Source: Alphaproteobacteria bacterium (GTDB lineage: Bacteria > Pseudomonadota > Alphaproteobacteria > ATCC43930 > CGMCC-115725). From it: 44,649 nt of DNA. Of this stretch, positions 8,790 to 19,049 are shown piece after piece. A model generated the notes under the pieces. The model had not been told where the DNA came from, did not search any database, and was given only the letters and a program-made list of their open reading frames with translations. Position 1 is the stretch's first letter, and each line of letters begins with the position of its first letter. The stretch lies in assembly GCA_019240125.1 (NCBI GenBank), contig JAFAYW010000101.1, forward strand, positions 1 through 44,649, read 5' to 3'. A program made the translations under genes and the position numbers.

Positions 8790-9173
8790 CTATTCGGGGC
8801 GGCTTCGCTCGAGTATCGCGCCGACGGCTTCGGCCTCCTCGAAGACATCGAGCTTGTCGACCTCAACGCGTACTTGACCGACACGCGGGTCCGCGAAGCA
8901 GGCATCGGCAATACGCTGGGCGAAACCCTCGCACAAATCGATGTGGCCGGACTCGGCGATCTGGCGAATCGCCGTGACGACCTTCTCGTAATTGATCACG
9001 CGGCGTCGATCCTCACCGGGAAACGACGCCTCGTCAGTGGCGGTCATCTCGACCGATATGCGTACCCGCTGCCGACGCCCCCGCTCGGAGGCGCGGATGC
9101 CGATACTGCACATCAACTCCAGTCCACGCACCACGACGAAATAGCGACCCGCCGCGCCGCTAGGTGCAGCCAT
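8790..9173 (-). CDS. folB: Dihydroneopterin aldolase
   Basis: A 127-residue protein of normal FolB length. It cleaves dihydroneopterin to hydroxymethyl-dihydropterin and glycolaldehyde, supplying the folP substrate pathway. It shows the family pattern VRGLELMCSIGIRASERG near the start, INYEKVV with the conserved Tyr around residue 61, the active-site Glu in LCEGFAQRIAD, and the catalytic Lys in VEVDKLDV near residue 107. It forms a two-gene operon with folP, one base apart. GGAG lies 9 bases before the ATG. folK is not adjacent. Confidence 0.92.
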   Translation of the reverse strand: MAAPSGAAGRYFVVVRGLELMCSIGIRASERGRRQRVRISVEMTATDEASFPGEDRRRVINYEKVVTAIRQIAESGHIDLCEGFAQRIADACFADPRVGQVRVEVDKLDVFEEAEAVGAILERSRPE

Positions 9174-9186
9174 CCATCCTCACTCC

Positions 9187-9230
9187 GACCGGTGGCGCAG
9201 CGCCGATTGCGCCACAGCCGCTTACCGGTC
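9187..9230 (-). terminator. Hairpin downstream of odc
   Basis: GTGGCGCA at 9192-9199 pairs perfectly with TGCGCCAC at 9208-9215, and an outer GACCGGT/ACCGGTC pair (9187-9193, 9224-9230) can form as an alternative. It lies about 25-65 bases past the odc stop and before folB on the same strand. No T-run follows, so it may be a weak terminator or a processing signal. Confidence 0.4.
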
Positions 9231-9254
9231 TCCGAATCCCGCTACAGAAGGGGA

Positions 9255-10385
9255 TCAGATACAATAGGTGCGCAAGGGCGGAAAGCCATTGAACCCGACC
9301 GAGGCATAGCTCGCCGTATAAGCCCCAGTCGACAGGATCTCGACCTTGTCGCCGACCTGGAGATCGCCCGGCAGACGGTACTCGGTCTTTTCATAGAGGA
9401 TGTCGGCACTGTCGCAGGTCGGGCCGGCGATGATCACCGGGCGCGGCGCGCCCTGCCGGGCCGGCGCCTCGATGCGATAGCGGATGCTCTCATCCATCGT
9501 TTCTGCGAGGCCGTTGAACTTGCCGACATCGAGATAGACCCAGCGCTTGTCAGCGCCATCGCCCTTGTCGGAGATCAGAATGACCTCGCTCTGGATCACC
9601 CCGGAATCGCCGACCAGCGAACGGCCCGGCTCGACGATCACATCGGGAAGCTGATTGCCGAAATGCTTGGTCAACGCATCGGTCACCGCCTGGGCATATT
9701 GGGCGACATTGCTGATCTTGCCGCGATACTGCGCCGGGAAGCCGCCACCGATATTGACCATCCGCAGGTTGATATCGGTCTCGGCGAGCAGTGTGAACAT
9801 GCGCGCGACAACGCCAATCGCCTTGTCCCACTGGCCGAGATCGGTCTGCTGCGATCCGACGTGGAACGACACCCCATAAGGGTCCAGCCCGAGATCGCGC
9901 GCCTTGGCCAGCAGGTCCACCGCCATCGCCGGGTCGCAGCCGAATTTGCGCGACAGCGGCCACTCCGCCCCCTCGCACGACACCAGGATGCGGCAGAAGA
10001 CACGAGCACCCGGCGCCACCCGCGCCAGCTTCTGCAGTTCCGGCTCGCTGTCGAAGGCAAAGAGGCGCACCCCAGCCGCATAGGCGTAGGCGATATCGCG
10101 CTCTTTCTTGATCGTGTTGCCAAACGAGATGCGATCCGGGGTCGCCCCATTGCCCAGGCACAGCTCGATTTCCCCAAGGCTTGCGACATCAAAATTCGAG
10201 CCGCGCTGCGCCAGCATCGTGACAATCTCGGGCGCCGGATTTGCCTTCACGGCGTAGTAGACATTCGCCACCGAGAGGTAGCGGGTCAGCACATCGTACG
10301 CCTGCCCGACCACATCCAGATCGACAACGAGGCAGGGCGTGGCGGGAGCATTGTCGGCGAGAAAGCGCGCGATCTTGTTGTTCAT
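9255..10385 (-). CDS. odc: Ornithine/lysine decarboxylase, alanine-racemase-fold (type III)
   Basis: A 376-residue PLP enzyme that makes putrescine from ornithine (or cadaverine from lysine). The PLP lysine is K47 in YYAVKANP. HVGSQQ, GGGFPAQY and EPGRSLVG bind the cofactor phosphate, and GPTCDSAD carries the active-site Cys supplied across the dimer. The length and the lack of an allosteric domain fit bacterial type III decarboxylases rather than LysA, which has other substrate loops. The start at 10385 follows GGAAGG; an in-frame upstream ATG at 10487 lies in the leader. The long leader with a small ORF suggests polyamine-responsive control. Confidence 0.93.
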   Translation of the reverse strand: MNNKIARFLADNAPATPCLVVDLDVVGQAYDVLTRYLSVANVYYAVKANPAPEIVTMLAQRGSNFDVASLGEIELCLGNGATPDRISFGNTIKKERDIAYAYAAGVRLFAFDSEPELQKLARVAPGARVFCRILVSCEGAEWPLSRKFGCDPAMAVDLLAKARDLGLDPYGVSFHVGSQQTDLGQWDKAIGVVARMFTLLAETDINLRMVNIGGGFPAQYRGKISNVAQYAQAVTDALTKHFGNQLPDVIVEPGRSLVGDSGVIQSEVILISDKGDGADKRWVYLDVGKFNGLAETMDESIRYRIEAPARQGAPRPVIIAGPTCDSADILYEKTEYRLPGDLQVGDKVEILSTGAYTASYASVGFNGFPPLRTYCI

Positions 10386-10774
10386 TATGGGAAACCTTCC
10401 AGACAGGGCTGAGCTCAACGCTAGACGGATACGGACGGCAAACGCCGGCCGCGCCCGCCTCACGGGTGGCGGCCCTCGGCGCGACAAAGCGCGCGACGAG
10501 GACAGACCTAAGCGCCTGATGCGCGGGCTTAGAAGCCGCGCGCGGCGCGTCTCAGCTTAAACTGCTTGGATCGACGGTCCGGCCGCCGCGGCCACGAAGC
10601 CGGGTGCCGGGAAGGACAGCCTCGGGGCAGGGCATGACAGCCCTGATCAGGATTGCAACCATATCGACCTCCCTCTCGGGACCGGCTGTGACACCGGACT
10701 GCCAAAAAGGACGCGTGACGTCGTTGCATAACCACCAAGGGCCATAGGCACGTGCGAGTGCGTCAACGGCGCGA
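10386..10774 (-). promoter_or_regulatory. Long 5' leader of odc, possible speF-type RNA element
   Basis: From the predicted promoter at 10775-10802 to the odc ATG there are about 380 bases, very long for this compact genome. The leader holds the 36-codon ORF and GC-rich inverted repeats on both sides of its stop. An RNA motif named speF is known upstream of COG0019 decarboxylases in alphaproteobacteria (established knowledge). I could not verify its consensus by eye, so this is a positional inference. Confidence 0.4.
10552..10662 (-). CDS. Candidate 36-residue leader peptide upstream of odc
   Basis: An ATG at 10662 is preceded by GGGAGGT at 5 bases, one of the best ribosome sites in the window. 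The frame runs 36 codons (MVAILIRAVMPCPEAV onward, Arg/Gly-rich, ending DPSSLS) to a TGA, 166 bases before the odc start on the same strand. It resembles no protein I know. Its position in the leader of a polyamine gene suggests a leader peptide whose translation is sensed, as SpeFL does for speF in enterobacteria; the sequence itself is unrelated. It could also be a chance frame. Confidence 0.45.
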   Translation of the reverse strand: MVAILIRAVMPCPEAVLPGTRLRGRGGRTVDPSSLS

Positions 10775-10802
10775 TACATACGCTGCATCAGCGCGATTGC
10801 AA
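10775..10802 (-). promoter_or_regulatory. Predicted sigma70-type promoter of odc
   Basis: Read on the minus strand, TTGCAA (10802-10797) and TATGTA (10780-10775) are separated by 16 bases, close to the vegetative -35/-10 consensus. Transcription would start near 10768. The region between 10803 and the start of the plus-strand gene at 11013 shows no other gene I can support. Confidence 0.4.
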
Positions 10803-11012
10803 GTAAAAATATCAGCTTGAATCTGTAGGTTTTTGTCAGCGACGAACCACCAGACACGCGTCTCTCTCCGGTCCGCGCGGGCAGCGCCTCGCATGCCGGC
10901 GACCGGCTCCTCTCTGTTGCGGCACCGCGCCGCGCAGACCCTAAGTTGCAGGGATAAAAAACGCGCCGGGGCCGTATACCGAACACACTCCTACTTGGTT
11001 CGGAGAAGACAA

Positions 11013-11372
11013 ATGTCACTAACCGTCGCGACTCATCGGCTTCGTCAGACCCTCGGCGGCGTGGCCTTGGGTGTCGCGGTTCTGGTCGGCGCCGCAACGA
11101 CCTCCTCAACGGCTCAGGCGCAGTACTATCCCTACCCGTATTACGCCGCACCCTACTGCAATCCATACTACTACCCTTATGGCTGCGGCGCGTGGGCGGG
11201 CTACGGCTTCCCCTACTATGGCTATGGCTATGGCTGGCGCGGTTACGGCTGGGGCGGCTATGGCTGGGGCGGTTACGGCTGGCACGGCGGCTGGGGTGGG
11301 TGGCACGGCGGGTTCCGCGGCGGCGGCTTCCATGGCGGCGGGTTCCATGGCGGCGGCGGACGCCACCGCTGA
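11013..11372 (+). CDS. Secreted Gly/Tyr/His-rich protein
   Basis: A 119-residue protein from the ATG at 11013, with GGAG 7 bases upstream. A signal peptide (GVALGVAVLVGAATTSSTAQA, residues about 15-35) is followed by a low-complexity mature part. A Tyr/Pro segment with two Cys residues (YYAAPYCNPYYYPYGCG) leads into repeats of GYGWGG, then GGWHGG and GGFHGG ending in HR. The composition suggests an extended surface or metal-binding peptide; no enzymatic motif. The repetitive DNA at 11215-11350 reflects the coding repeats rather than a separate element. Confidence 0.75.
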   Translation: MSLTVATHRLRQTLGGVALGVAVLVGAATTSSTAQAQYYPYPYYAAPYCNPYYYPYGCGAWAGYGFPYYGYGYGWRGYGWGGYGWGGYGWHGGWGGWHGGFRGGGFHGGGFHGGGGRHR

Positions 11373-11385
11373 GATCGTCCGGTTC

Positions 11386-12270
11386 TCAGGGCTGCAATCT
11401 AGGTGCTTCGGGATCGTGCCGCCGATAATTGGCGACCGCACGATCCCGGTCCCGCACCGCATAGCAGTACACACAGCCATGCGGACAGCTGTCATAACAG
11501 CCGATATCGCGTGAGAGCGCGCAGCGGCAGCCTGGCCGGTTGCCCAGCTGTTTCACCGCAAGCGGCTGCTGCGCGATGTCTGAGAGCCTCTCGGCATCGA
11601 TGCAGCGCGCTTCCGAGAGCCCCGGCATGAGCAGCTCGGGCTGGCTGCACAGCCTCGGCGAGAGCCCGTGCTCTTGCGCCAGTACGCCAAGATCGTTCAG
11701 TAGCGCTCGCTTCTCATCATCCGGCGGATCGCGCCAGGCGAAACCACCTTCTCCTGCGGCACGATCCAGATTGCGTCGCGACTTGCGGTAGGGATGCACT
11801 ACCGACAGCACTACCTCATCGACGAGCCCGGCGAGATCACGTGCCAAGCCGGCAAACCGCGCGACATGGGCGGCTGTATCCAGCGCGTCGGTAAAAACGA
11901 TCGGATCGTAGCGCCAGATCACGGCGCGGGCGCCGAAGCGGCGCCGTAATTCGGCGACCTGCGCCAGCGCCTCGCCCGGCGCGATCACGGAGCCCTCCAG
12001 CACCCGCGGATAGCCGGTGATCGTGAACTGCACGACAAACGGCGCCACCGCCCGCACGGCATCCAGGACGCCAAGCAGCGGCCGCATGTTGCGAGTCCAG
12101 AAGACAAAGCCGCCAACGTCGTTCGGCATCAACGACACGCTGTAGTCGGGTCCGCCATAAGGGTTAGCGACATGGCAGTACCCGGCAGCCAGCCGGTGCA
12201 TGAACCAGGCGGCGTAAAACGCCGGAATGTCCGTGCGATAGCTCGCCGAAACGATCACGGAACCGGCCAT
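11386..12270 (-). CDS. DUF1848 family protein with C-terminal Cys cluster
   Basis: A 294-residue protein. SASYRTDIPAFYAAWFMHRL, VANPYGG, FWTRNMRPLL and VVQFTITGYPR are the conserved blocks of DUF1848. The C-terminal part has a dense Cys arrangement (CRCALSRDIGCYDSCPHGC, followed by YCYA) that could bind an iron-sulphur cluster; with the WRYDPIVFT block this suggests a radical-SAM-like TIM-barrel protein. The reaction is unknown. The start at 12270 follows a GGGGA. It shares a 168-bp divergent promoter region with dnaK. Confidence 0.85.
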   Translation of the reverse strand: MAGSVIVSASYRTDIPAFYAAWFMHRLAAGYCHVANPYGGPDYSVSLMPNDVGGFVFWTRNMRPLLGVLDAVRAVAPFVVQFTITGYPRVLEGSVIAPGEALAQVAELRRRFGARAVIWRYDPIVFTDALDTAAHVARFAGLARDLAGLVDEVVLSVVHPYRKSRRNLDRAAGEGGFAWRDPPDDEKRALLNDLGVLAQEHGLSPRLCSQPELLMPGLSEARCIDAERLSDIAQQPLAVKQLGNRPGCRCALSRDIGCYDSCPHGCVYCYAVRDRDRAVANYRRHDPEAPRLQP

Positions 12271-12298
12271 TCCCCAATCCCGAAAACTGGCTCCAAAG

Positions 12299-12344
12299 CT
12301 TGTCTCCTAACGGTTGTAGCCATCCCGATCTCTTCACATATATA
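12299..12344 (+). promoter_or_regulatory. Promoter region of dnaK, possible RpoH site overlapping a sigma70-type site
   Basis: CTTG at 12299-12302 is followed after 17 bases by CCATCCC at 12320, a partial match to the alphaproteobacterial heat-shock promoter. It shares CCTAAC in the spacer with the better site upstream of clpB. An overlapping TTGTAG (12314-12319), 17-base spacer and CATATA (12337-12342) could serve the housekeeping sigma factor. About 95 bases of GC-rich leader with inverted repeats precede the ATG. Confidence 0.4.
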
Positions 12345-12438
12345 GACCCGCGGCGGCCGTCCGACGGCCGTCATCCCCGGGGGATCGGGGCGGTGCTTTC
12401 CCGGGCCGACCGGTCCTGCTTCAAAATAAGAGGTCCCT

Positions 12439-14391
<1,953 letters not shown>

Positions 14392-14414
14392 AAGCTGCAA
14401 CGCGTCGTGAAGAT

Positions 14415-14447
14415 GCATGCTCCCGGGCCTGTCGCCCGGGAGCATGC
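14415..14447 (+). terminator. Strong hairpin between dnaK and dnaJ
   Basis: A perfect 14-bp stem (GCATGCTCCCGGGC at 14415-14428 against 14434-14447) with a 5-base loop is followed by CGTTTCCC. It lies 24 bases after the dnaK stop and 34 bases before dnaJ. With its short T-run it probably acts as a partial terminator or an mRNA-stabilising stem that lowers dnaJ relative to dnaK. Confidence 0.75.
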
Positions 14448-14481
14448 CGTTTCCCTCTGAAGTGCCGGGCGCTCCACGAGT

Positions 14482-15618
14482 ATGGCTAAGCAGGATTTCT
14501 ACGAGACCTTAGGCGTGTCCAAAACCGCCGACGCCGACGAGTTAAAGCGGGCCTATCGCAAGCTTGCGATGCAGTTTCACCCGGATCGGAACGCGGGTGA
14601 CAAAGCGGCCGAGCAGAAATTCAAGGATGTCAGCGAAGCCTATGAAATTCTGAAAGACGATCAGAAACGGGCGGCCTATGACCGCTTCGGGCATGCCGCG
14701 TTCGAAAACAGCAGCCGCGGGCCGGGCGATTTCGGCATGGGCGGTGGATTTACCGGCGGCTTCGCTGACATCTTCGAAGAGATGTTCGGTGCGATGGGCG
14801 GCGGCCGCCGGCAGCAGGCTGGACCGGCGCGTGGCAGCGACCTTCGTTACAACATCGAAGTTTCCCTGGAAGATGCCTTCAAAGGCAAACAGACGACAAT
14901 CCGCGTCGCCACTCTGGTTCACTGCGATACCTGCAAGGGCAGCGGCGCCGAGCCGGGCTCACGGCCGACCTCCTGCCGCACTTGCCAGGGCCATGGCCGG
15001 ATGCGGACCCAGCAGGGTTTTTTCACCGTGGAACGCACCTGCCCGACCTGTCACGGTTCGGGACAGACCATCGAAAAACCGTGCAAGACCTGCGGCGGTC
15101 AGGGCCGGGTACGTCGTGAGAAGACGCTATCCGTCAACATCCCCGCAGGAGTCGAAGACGGTACGCGTATCCGCCTCGCCGGCGAGGGCGAGGCCGGCAT
15201 GCACGGCGCCTCGCCGGGCGATCTCTATATCTTTGTCAGCTTGTCGGCGCATGCGATCTTTCAGCGCGACGGCGCCAACATCTTCTGCCGTGTGCCGATC
15301 CCATTCACCACGGCGGCGCTTGGTGGCACGATGGAAGTGCCGACCGTCGATGGCGGCCGCACCCGTGTCACGGTGCCGGCGGGCACGCAATCTGGACACC
15401 AGTTCCGCTTGCGTAACAAGGGGATGACGGTACTGCGTTCGCCCTCACGCGGCGACATGTACATCCAGGCGGTCGTCGAAACCCCGGTCAACCTGACAAA
15501 GCGCCAGCAGGAATTGCTGCGCGAGTTCGAAAAGGCCGGGGAGAACGGCAAGACCAACCCGGAAAGCGAGGGCTTTTTCGCGCGGGTTAAGGAATTCTTC
15601 GACGACCTGCGGGAATAG
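14482..15618 (+). CDS. dnaJ: Co-chaperone DnaJ (Hsp40)
   Basis: A 378-residue class A J-protein that stimulates DnaK ATPase and delivers substrates. The J domain holds the HPD triad at residues 33-35. A Gly/Phe-rich region follows ([17 protein letters not shown]). The four CxxCxGxG zinc repeats are all present ([32 protein letters not shown], roughly residues 150-215). The C-terminal substrate-binding domains follow. The ribosome site is weak (CACGAG), which together with the upstream hairpin fits lower expression than dnaK. Convergent with the ArsB-like gene. Confidence 0.98.
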   Translation: MAKQDFYETLGVSKTADADELKRAYRKLAMQFHPDRNAGDKAAEQKFKDVSEAYEILKDDQKRAAYDRFGHAAFENSSRGPGDFGMGGGFTGGFADIFEEMFGAMGGGRRQQAGPARGSDLRYNIEVSLEDAFKGKQTTIRVATLVHCDTCKGSGAEPGSRPTSCRTCQGHGRMRTQQGFFTVERTCPTCHGSGQTIEKPCKTCGGQGRVRREKTLSVNIPAGVEDGTRIRLAGEGEAGMHGASPGDLYIFVSLSAHAIFQRDGANIFCRVPIPFTTAALGGTMEVPTVDGGRTRVTVPAGTQSGHQFRLRNKGMTVLRSPSRGDMYIQAVVETPVNLTKRQQELLREFEKAGENGKTNPESEGFFARVKEFFDDLRE

Positions 15619-15644
15619 CGAGGCCCCCGGCAGCTCGCGCCGGA

Positions 15645-16913
15645 TCATCCGATCAGAGCGGCAGCCAGGGCAACCACCAGCGCCGGCGGCATGATAAGCG
15701 CGCCCAGCTTCAGAAACGCCCAGGCGCTGACTTGCTGCCCTTCACGCCGCAAGGCTGTCAGCCAGAGGATCGTCGCGAGCGAGCCCGTGACCGAAAGGTT
15801 CGGGCCGAGATCGATGCCGATGAGCACCGCCGAGGTGACCGCTGGCGGTGCCTGCGCCGCCTGAACAGCATTACCGGCGATCAGCCCCGCCGGGAGGTTG
15901 TTCATCACGTTGCACAGCGCAGCCAATCCCGCGCCGACGCCCCACGCAGTGCCATCGGGGAAGGCGTTACCCGCCTTGTGCAGGAGCTGGCTGAGCTGCG
16001 CCAGCAACCCCGCCTTATCGAGCGCCTCGACCAGGACAAACAGGCCGGCAACCAGAGGCAGAACACCCCACGAGATATTCTTTGCAACCGACAGCACACC
16101 GCCGCATTGCGAGCGTGACAGCACCAGGCCGGCAGTGGCGAGCCCGGCCAGGAATGTCGGAAGACCGAGCGCCACATCAAAGGCCGATGCCGTCATCAGC
16201 ACAACGGCGGTCGCCGCGATGCCGAACGCCGCGATGCGCCCGCACAGCGACAGTGCCGGGACGGACACCTCATGTGAAATCGGCAGGCGCAGCGCCTGCC
16301 GCTGTGTCCATCGCAGGACGAGGTAGGTGGCGATGATCGACAGCAGGGACGGCAACGCATAGCGAGGCAGCCACTGCAACAGCGCCGGCATGTGGTTACC
16401 ATATATGACCAGGTTCGCAGGGTTCGAGATCGGCAGCACAAAGCTCGCTGCGTTGGCGATGAACGCGCAAATCAGAAGAAAGGGCAGCGGCTGCTCGGCG
16501 CGCGCGGCGCGGGCCGCCGCGGCGACCGCCGGGGTCAGCACAACGGCGGTAGCATCGTTCGATAGAAAGATTGTCACCAGGGTGCCGACACCATAGATCA
16601 GCAGGAACAGGCGCCTTGCTGAACCCGCCGCCAGCCGCGCCGCGCGCGCCGCCAGCCAATCGAACAACCCTTCCTGACGCGCGAGTTCGGCCAGCAGCAT
16701 CATGCCGATCAGGAACAGATAGACATCGGTACCCTTGGCGATGCCCGTGAAGGCGTCGCGGATCGGCAACAGACCAAGAATGACCAGGAGCGCGGCGCCC
16801 AGCATCGCCCAGATCGCCTCCGGCCAGGAAAACGGCCGCAGGATGACCCCGGCGGTCGCCAGCGCCGCGACGGTGTAGACAGCCAGCGGCTGCAGGAATG
16901 TGACGGTGCTCAT
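15645..16913 (-). CDS. ArsB/ion-transporter superfamily membrane pump
   Basis: A 422-residue polytopic membrane protein with about 11-12 hydrophobic segments. It matches the arsenite-antiporter/citrate-transporter superfamily: FLSNDATAVVLTPAV, ANAASFVLPISNPANL (about residues 150-165) and GPNLSVTGSLATILWL near residue 380 are ArsB-type signature segments. ArsB exports arsenite or antimonite using the proton gradient. No arsR, arsC or arsA is nearby, so the natural ion is uncertain. The upstream MFS gene ends 9 bases before its start, indicating one operon. Confidence 0.85.
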   Translation of the reverse strand: MSTVTFLQPLAVYTVAALATAGVILRPFSWPEAIWAMLGAALLVILGLLPIRDAFTGIAKGTDVYLFLIGMMLLAELARQEGLFDWLAARAARLAAGSARRLFLLIYGVGTLVTIFLSNDATAVVLTPAVAAAARAARAEQPLPFLLICAFIANAASFVLPISNPANLVIYGNHMPALLQWLPRYALPSLLSIIATYLVLRWTQRQALRLPISHEVSVPALSLCGRIAAFGIAATAVVLMTASAFDVALGLPTFLAGLATAGLVLSRSQCGGVLSVAKNISWGVLPLVAGLFVLVEALDKAGLLAQLSQLLHKAGNAFPDGTAWGVGAGLAALCNVMNNLPAGLIAGNAVQAAQAPPAVTSAVLIGIDLGPNLSVTGSLATILWLTALRREGQQVSAWAFLKLGALIMPPALVVALAAALIG

Positions 16914-16922
16914 CGGACGACG

Positions 16923-18275
16923 TCAGGCCGAACTGGGGACGGCGCTCGAGGCGGCCGCCGCGATGTTGCGGCCAGAGCGGCCCGTCGGACCTCTCGAGCT
17001 GGGCACATTCGCCGTTTCCGGCATCGCGATCAATAGCGCGCCCAGCGCGATCGTCGCCGCAACCGCCGCTTCCAGGAAAGCGGGAGTGTACCCGAAATGA
17101 TCAACGATAACACCGGTCACCAGACCACTGGTCGACGCGCCAATGCCTTGCAGTGTCGCGACACCGCCTTGCGCGATATTGTAGCGGCCGGTGCCGCGCA
17201 TCAGATCCGCGAGCACCAGCGGGGTGATCGCGCCGAAGATGCCCGCCCCTACCCCATCGAGCAATTGCACCGCGATCAGCCATCCGCTTGCGTCGGAAAA
17301 CGTATAGAGCACCGCGCGGATCGGCAGGATCGCGAAGCCGACCAGCAGGATCGGCTTACGGCCCCAGCGATCGGCGGTGTGGCCGACCCACAGCGCGATC
17401 GGCAGCATGATGGCCTGCGCGGCGATAATGCAGGCCGACATCATGGCGGTCGCCAGCTCCTTGTGCGCCAGCGCCAGTTTCTGCCCGACGAGCGGCAACA
17501 GCGGCGCATTCGCGAAGTGAAAGAGCATCGCGCAGGCGCCGTAAACCAATAGCGGCCGGCATGTCAGGAGGACGGACAGGCCCGATGGCGCCGCCTTCGC
17601 GTGGTCAACCTCATCTTGCTCGTCGGCACCGCGGGCACGTTCATGGTCGATCGCCGCGGCCGGGATCGACAACACCGCGACAGCGGCCAGCGCCGCAAAC
17701 ACCGGAACCAACAGAAACACGGCGCGCTGCGAGAAGGCCCAGCCGACCAGACCGGCCGCCGCGGCGATCGCGACATTGCCGGCATGGTCCCAGGCCGAGT
17801 TGCGCCCCATACGCCGCGCCAACTCGGCCCGCCGATAGAGACCCAGGGTGAGCGCCGCGACGGCGGGACCAAAGATGTCGCCGACAATCGCCATCAGATT
17901 ATTGGCGATCATCACCGGCCAGAAATCCGGCGCGAGGAAGATCGTTATTGCCCCGGCGCCGAGGATTACCAGCGCGAACACGATCAACGCCCGCTTGGCG
18001 CGGGTGGTGTCGATCAGCCCGCCCGCCGGCGCCTGAAAGGCGAGTCCGATCCAGCCGCCGATCGCCGTTACCAGGCCGACCGATTCCTGGCTCCAATGCT
18101 GCTCGGTGACGAGGAAGACGTTCAGATAGGGCCCGAGCGCGCCGCGTACATCCGCTAACAGGAAATTCAGCGCGTCGAGCGAGGCCGGAGGGAAACCCGA
18201 TCGCGCGCCAGACTTGCGAGCGGCGACCGTGTTGGCGGGCGTGTTGGCGGCGGACTTGCTGATGGTGTCGCTCAT
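16923..18275 (-). CDS. Major facilitator superfamily permease
   Basis: A 450-residue protein with twelve predicted hydrophobic segments and a charged central loop (ERARGADEQDEVDHAK, about residue 210). The cytoplasmic loop GHTADRWGRKPILL matches the MFS signature; the equivalent N-terminal loop reads GGLIDTTRAKRALI. An N-terminal Ser/Ala/Thr-rich tail of about 28 residues precedes the first helix. The ATG at 18275 follows AAGGA. It is co-transcribed with the ArsB-like pump, so a shared role in efflux of toxic ions or organic compounds is a reasonable inference, but the substrate cannot be read from sequence. Confidence 0.87.
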   Translation of the reverse strand: MSDTISKSAANTPANTVAARKSGARSGFPPASLDALNFLLADVRGALGPYLNVFLVTEQHWSQESVGLVTAIGGWIGLAFQAPAGGLIDTTRAKRALIVFALVILGAGAITIFLAPDFWPVMIANNLMAIVGDIFGPAVAALTLGLYRRAELARRMGRNSAWDHAGNVAIAAAAGLVGWAFSQRAVFLLVPVFAALAAVAVLSIPAAAIDHERARGADEQDEVDHAKAAPSGLSVLLTCRPLLVYGACAMLFHFANAPLLPLVGQKLALAHKELATAMMSACIIAAQAIMLPIALWVGHTADRWGRKPILLVGFAILPIRAVLYTFSDASGWLIAVQLLDGVGAGIFGAITPLVLADLMRGTGRYNIAQGGVATLQGIGASTSGLVTGVIVDHFGYTPAFLEAAVAATIALGALLIAMPETANVPSSRGPTGRSGRNIAAAASSAVPSSA

Positions 18276-18383
18276 GGCTGTTCCTTGCGCCTCGGGAGCC
18301 GCGTGATGGGCACGGGCTCCGCGCGATCGAAGGGCCAGCCAGACGCCCGACCCTTCGCGACGATGCGGCGATCGCCCTCGTGA

Positions 18384-18974
18384 TCAGTGGTGATGGTCGG
18401 CCTTCGGGGGCGCCTTGAGCGATTGCAGTTCCGTCCGCGACGGGCCGATCTCGCTCAATTTCACAACTGTCCCCTCGGCCGTCGCCAAGCCTTCGCCGCG
18501 CATGATTATGGTGGCACCGGCCTCGATCAACGGCCGCACCAGCGCCGCCGCTTTGGCCGGGAAGCGACCGATCTCGCCGCTTTCCAGTATCAGCCCGCGC
18601 AATTCTCCCTTGGGGCCGTGCAGGCCCCGGCTGATGCGCCCCTCCACTTCCATCTTGGAGCCGCGTTTTTCAGCGTCAGCCTTGAGACGCTTTTTCTCGT
18701 CGCCCTCCGGCGGCCCACCATCGAGCAGCCGCTGATCGGCGGTCTCGACCGCGACGGCGGCGACCATATCGGCACCACGCGGGCGGACGCCGCGAACAGT
18801 CACCGCGTCGCCCGGTCTGCAAAGCTGGCGCAGTTGTCGGTCAAGGTGCGGCGGAACGTGAATTTCCTGGCCATCCTGCAACAGGAAGCCGTCGATAAGA
18901 CCGTCGGGATTGAGCAGAAAGCGCTGAACCGTTCCCGCAGTCCGCGGCAGGTAGTCTGGGTCAAGCCAGTGCAT
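18384..18974 (-). CDS. Duplicated-domain protein of unknown function (cytoplasmic paralogue)
   Basis: A 196-residue protein with no signal peptide. Two related units of about 55-60 residues are visible. The first starts GTVQRFLLNPDGLIDGFLLQ and continues with EIHVPPHLDRQLRQL and RPGDAVTVRGVRPRG. The second starts EGRISRGLHGPKGELRGLIL and ends IIMRGEG. Charged Lys/Glu-rich sequence links them, and the C-terminus is His-rich. The alternation of Gly turns and beta-like strands suggests a small beta-barrel, but I cannot name the fold. It is a paralogue of the next gene upstream (75 bases away, same strand), which is exported. GAGG lies 7 bases before the ATG. Confidence 0.75.
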   Translation of the reverse strand: MHWLDPDYLPRTAGTVQRFLLNPDGLIDGFLLQDGQEIHVPPHLDRQLRQLCRPGDAVTVRGVRPRGADMVAAVAVETADQRLLDGGPPEGDEKKRLKADAEKRGSKMEVEGRISRGLHGPKGELRGLILESGEIGRFPAKAAALVRPLIEAGATIIMRGEGLATAEGTVVKLSEIGPSRTELQSLKAPPKADHHH

Positions 18975-19049
18975 TGATTTGCCTCGTGAGCTGAATTGTC
19001 AGTGGCGCGGGCCCGCATCTGCCGGGCCCGCTATTGCGCCGGTATCGAC

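Noticed and set aside
8751-10412. A 553-codon open frame across odc, folB and folP on the opposite strand
   Set aside because: It covers three recognised genes in antisense and resembles no protein; high GC keeps stops rare.
10552-11166. A 204-codon minus-strand frame reading through the odc promoter region
   Set aside because: Its long form crosses the promoter and the divergent gene; only the last 36 codons have a ribosome site and are kept as a candidate leader ORF.
11205-11360. Tandem repeat tract that could be taken for a non-coding repeat array
   Set aside because: Repeats follow the reading frame of the Gly/Tyr-rich protein and are simply its codons.
12346-12438. An RNA thermometer in the dnaK leader
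   Set aside because: GC-rich inverted repeats exist but none pairs clearly with the AGAGG ribosome site, so the claim is not supported.
15645-18275. An arsenic-resistance island
   Set aside because: Only an ArsB-like pump and an MFS permease are present; no ArsR, ArsC, ArsA or arsenic-binding motif nearby.
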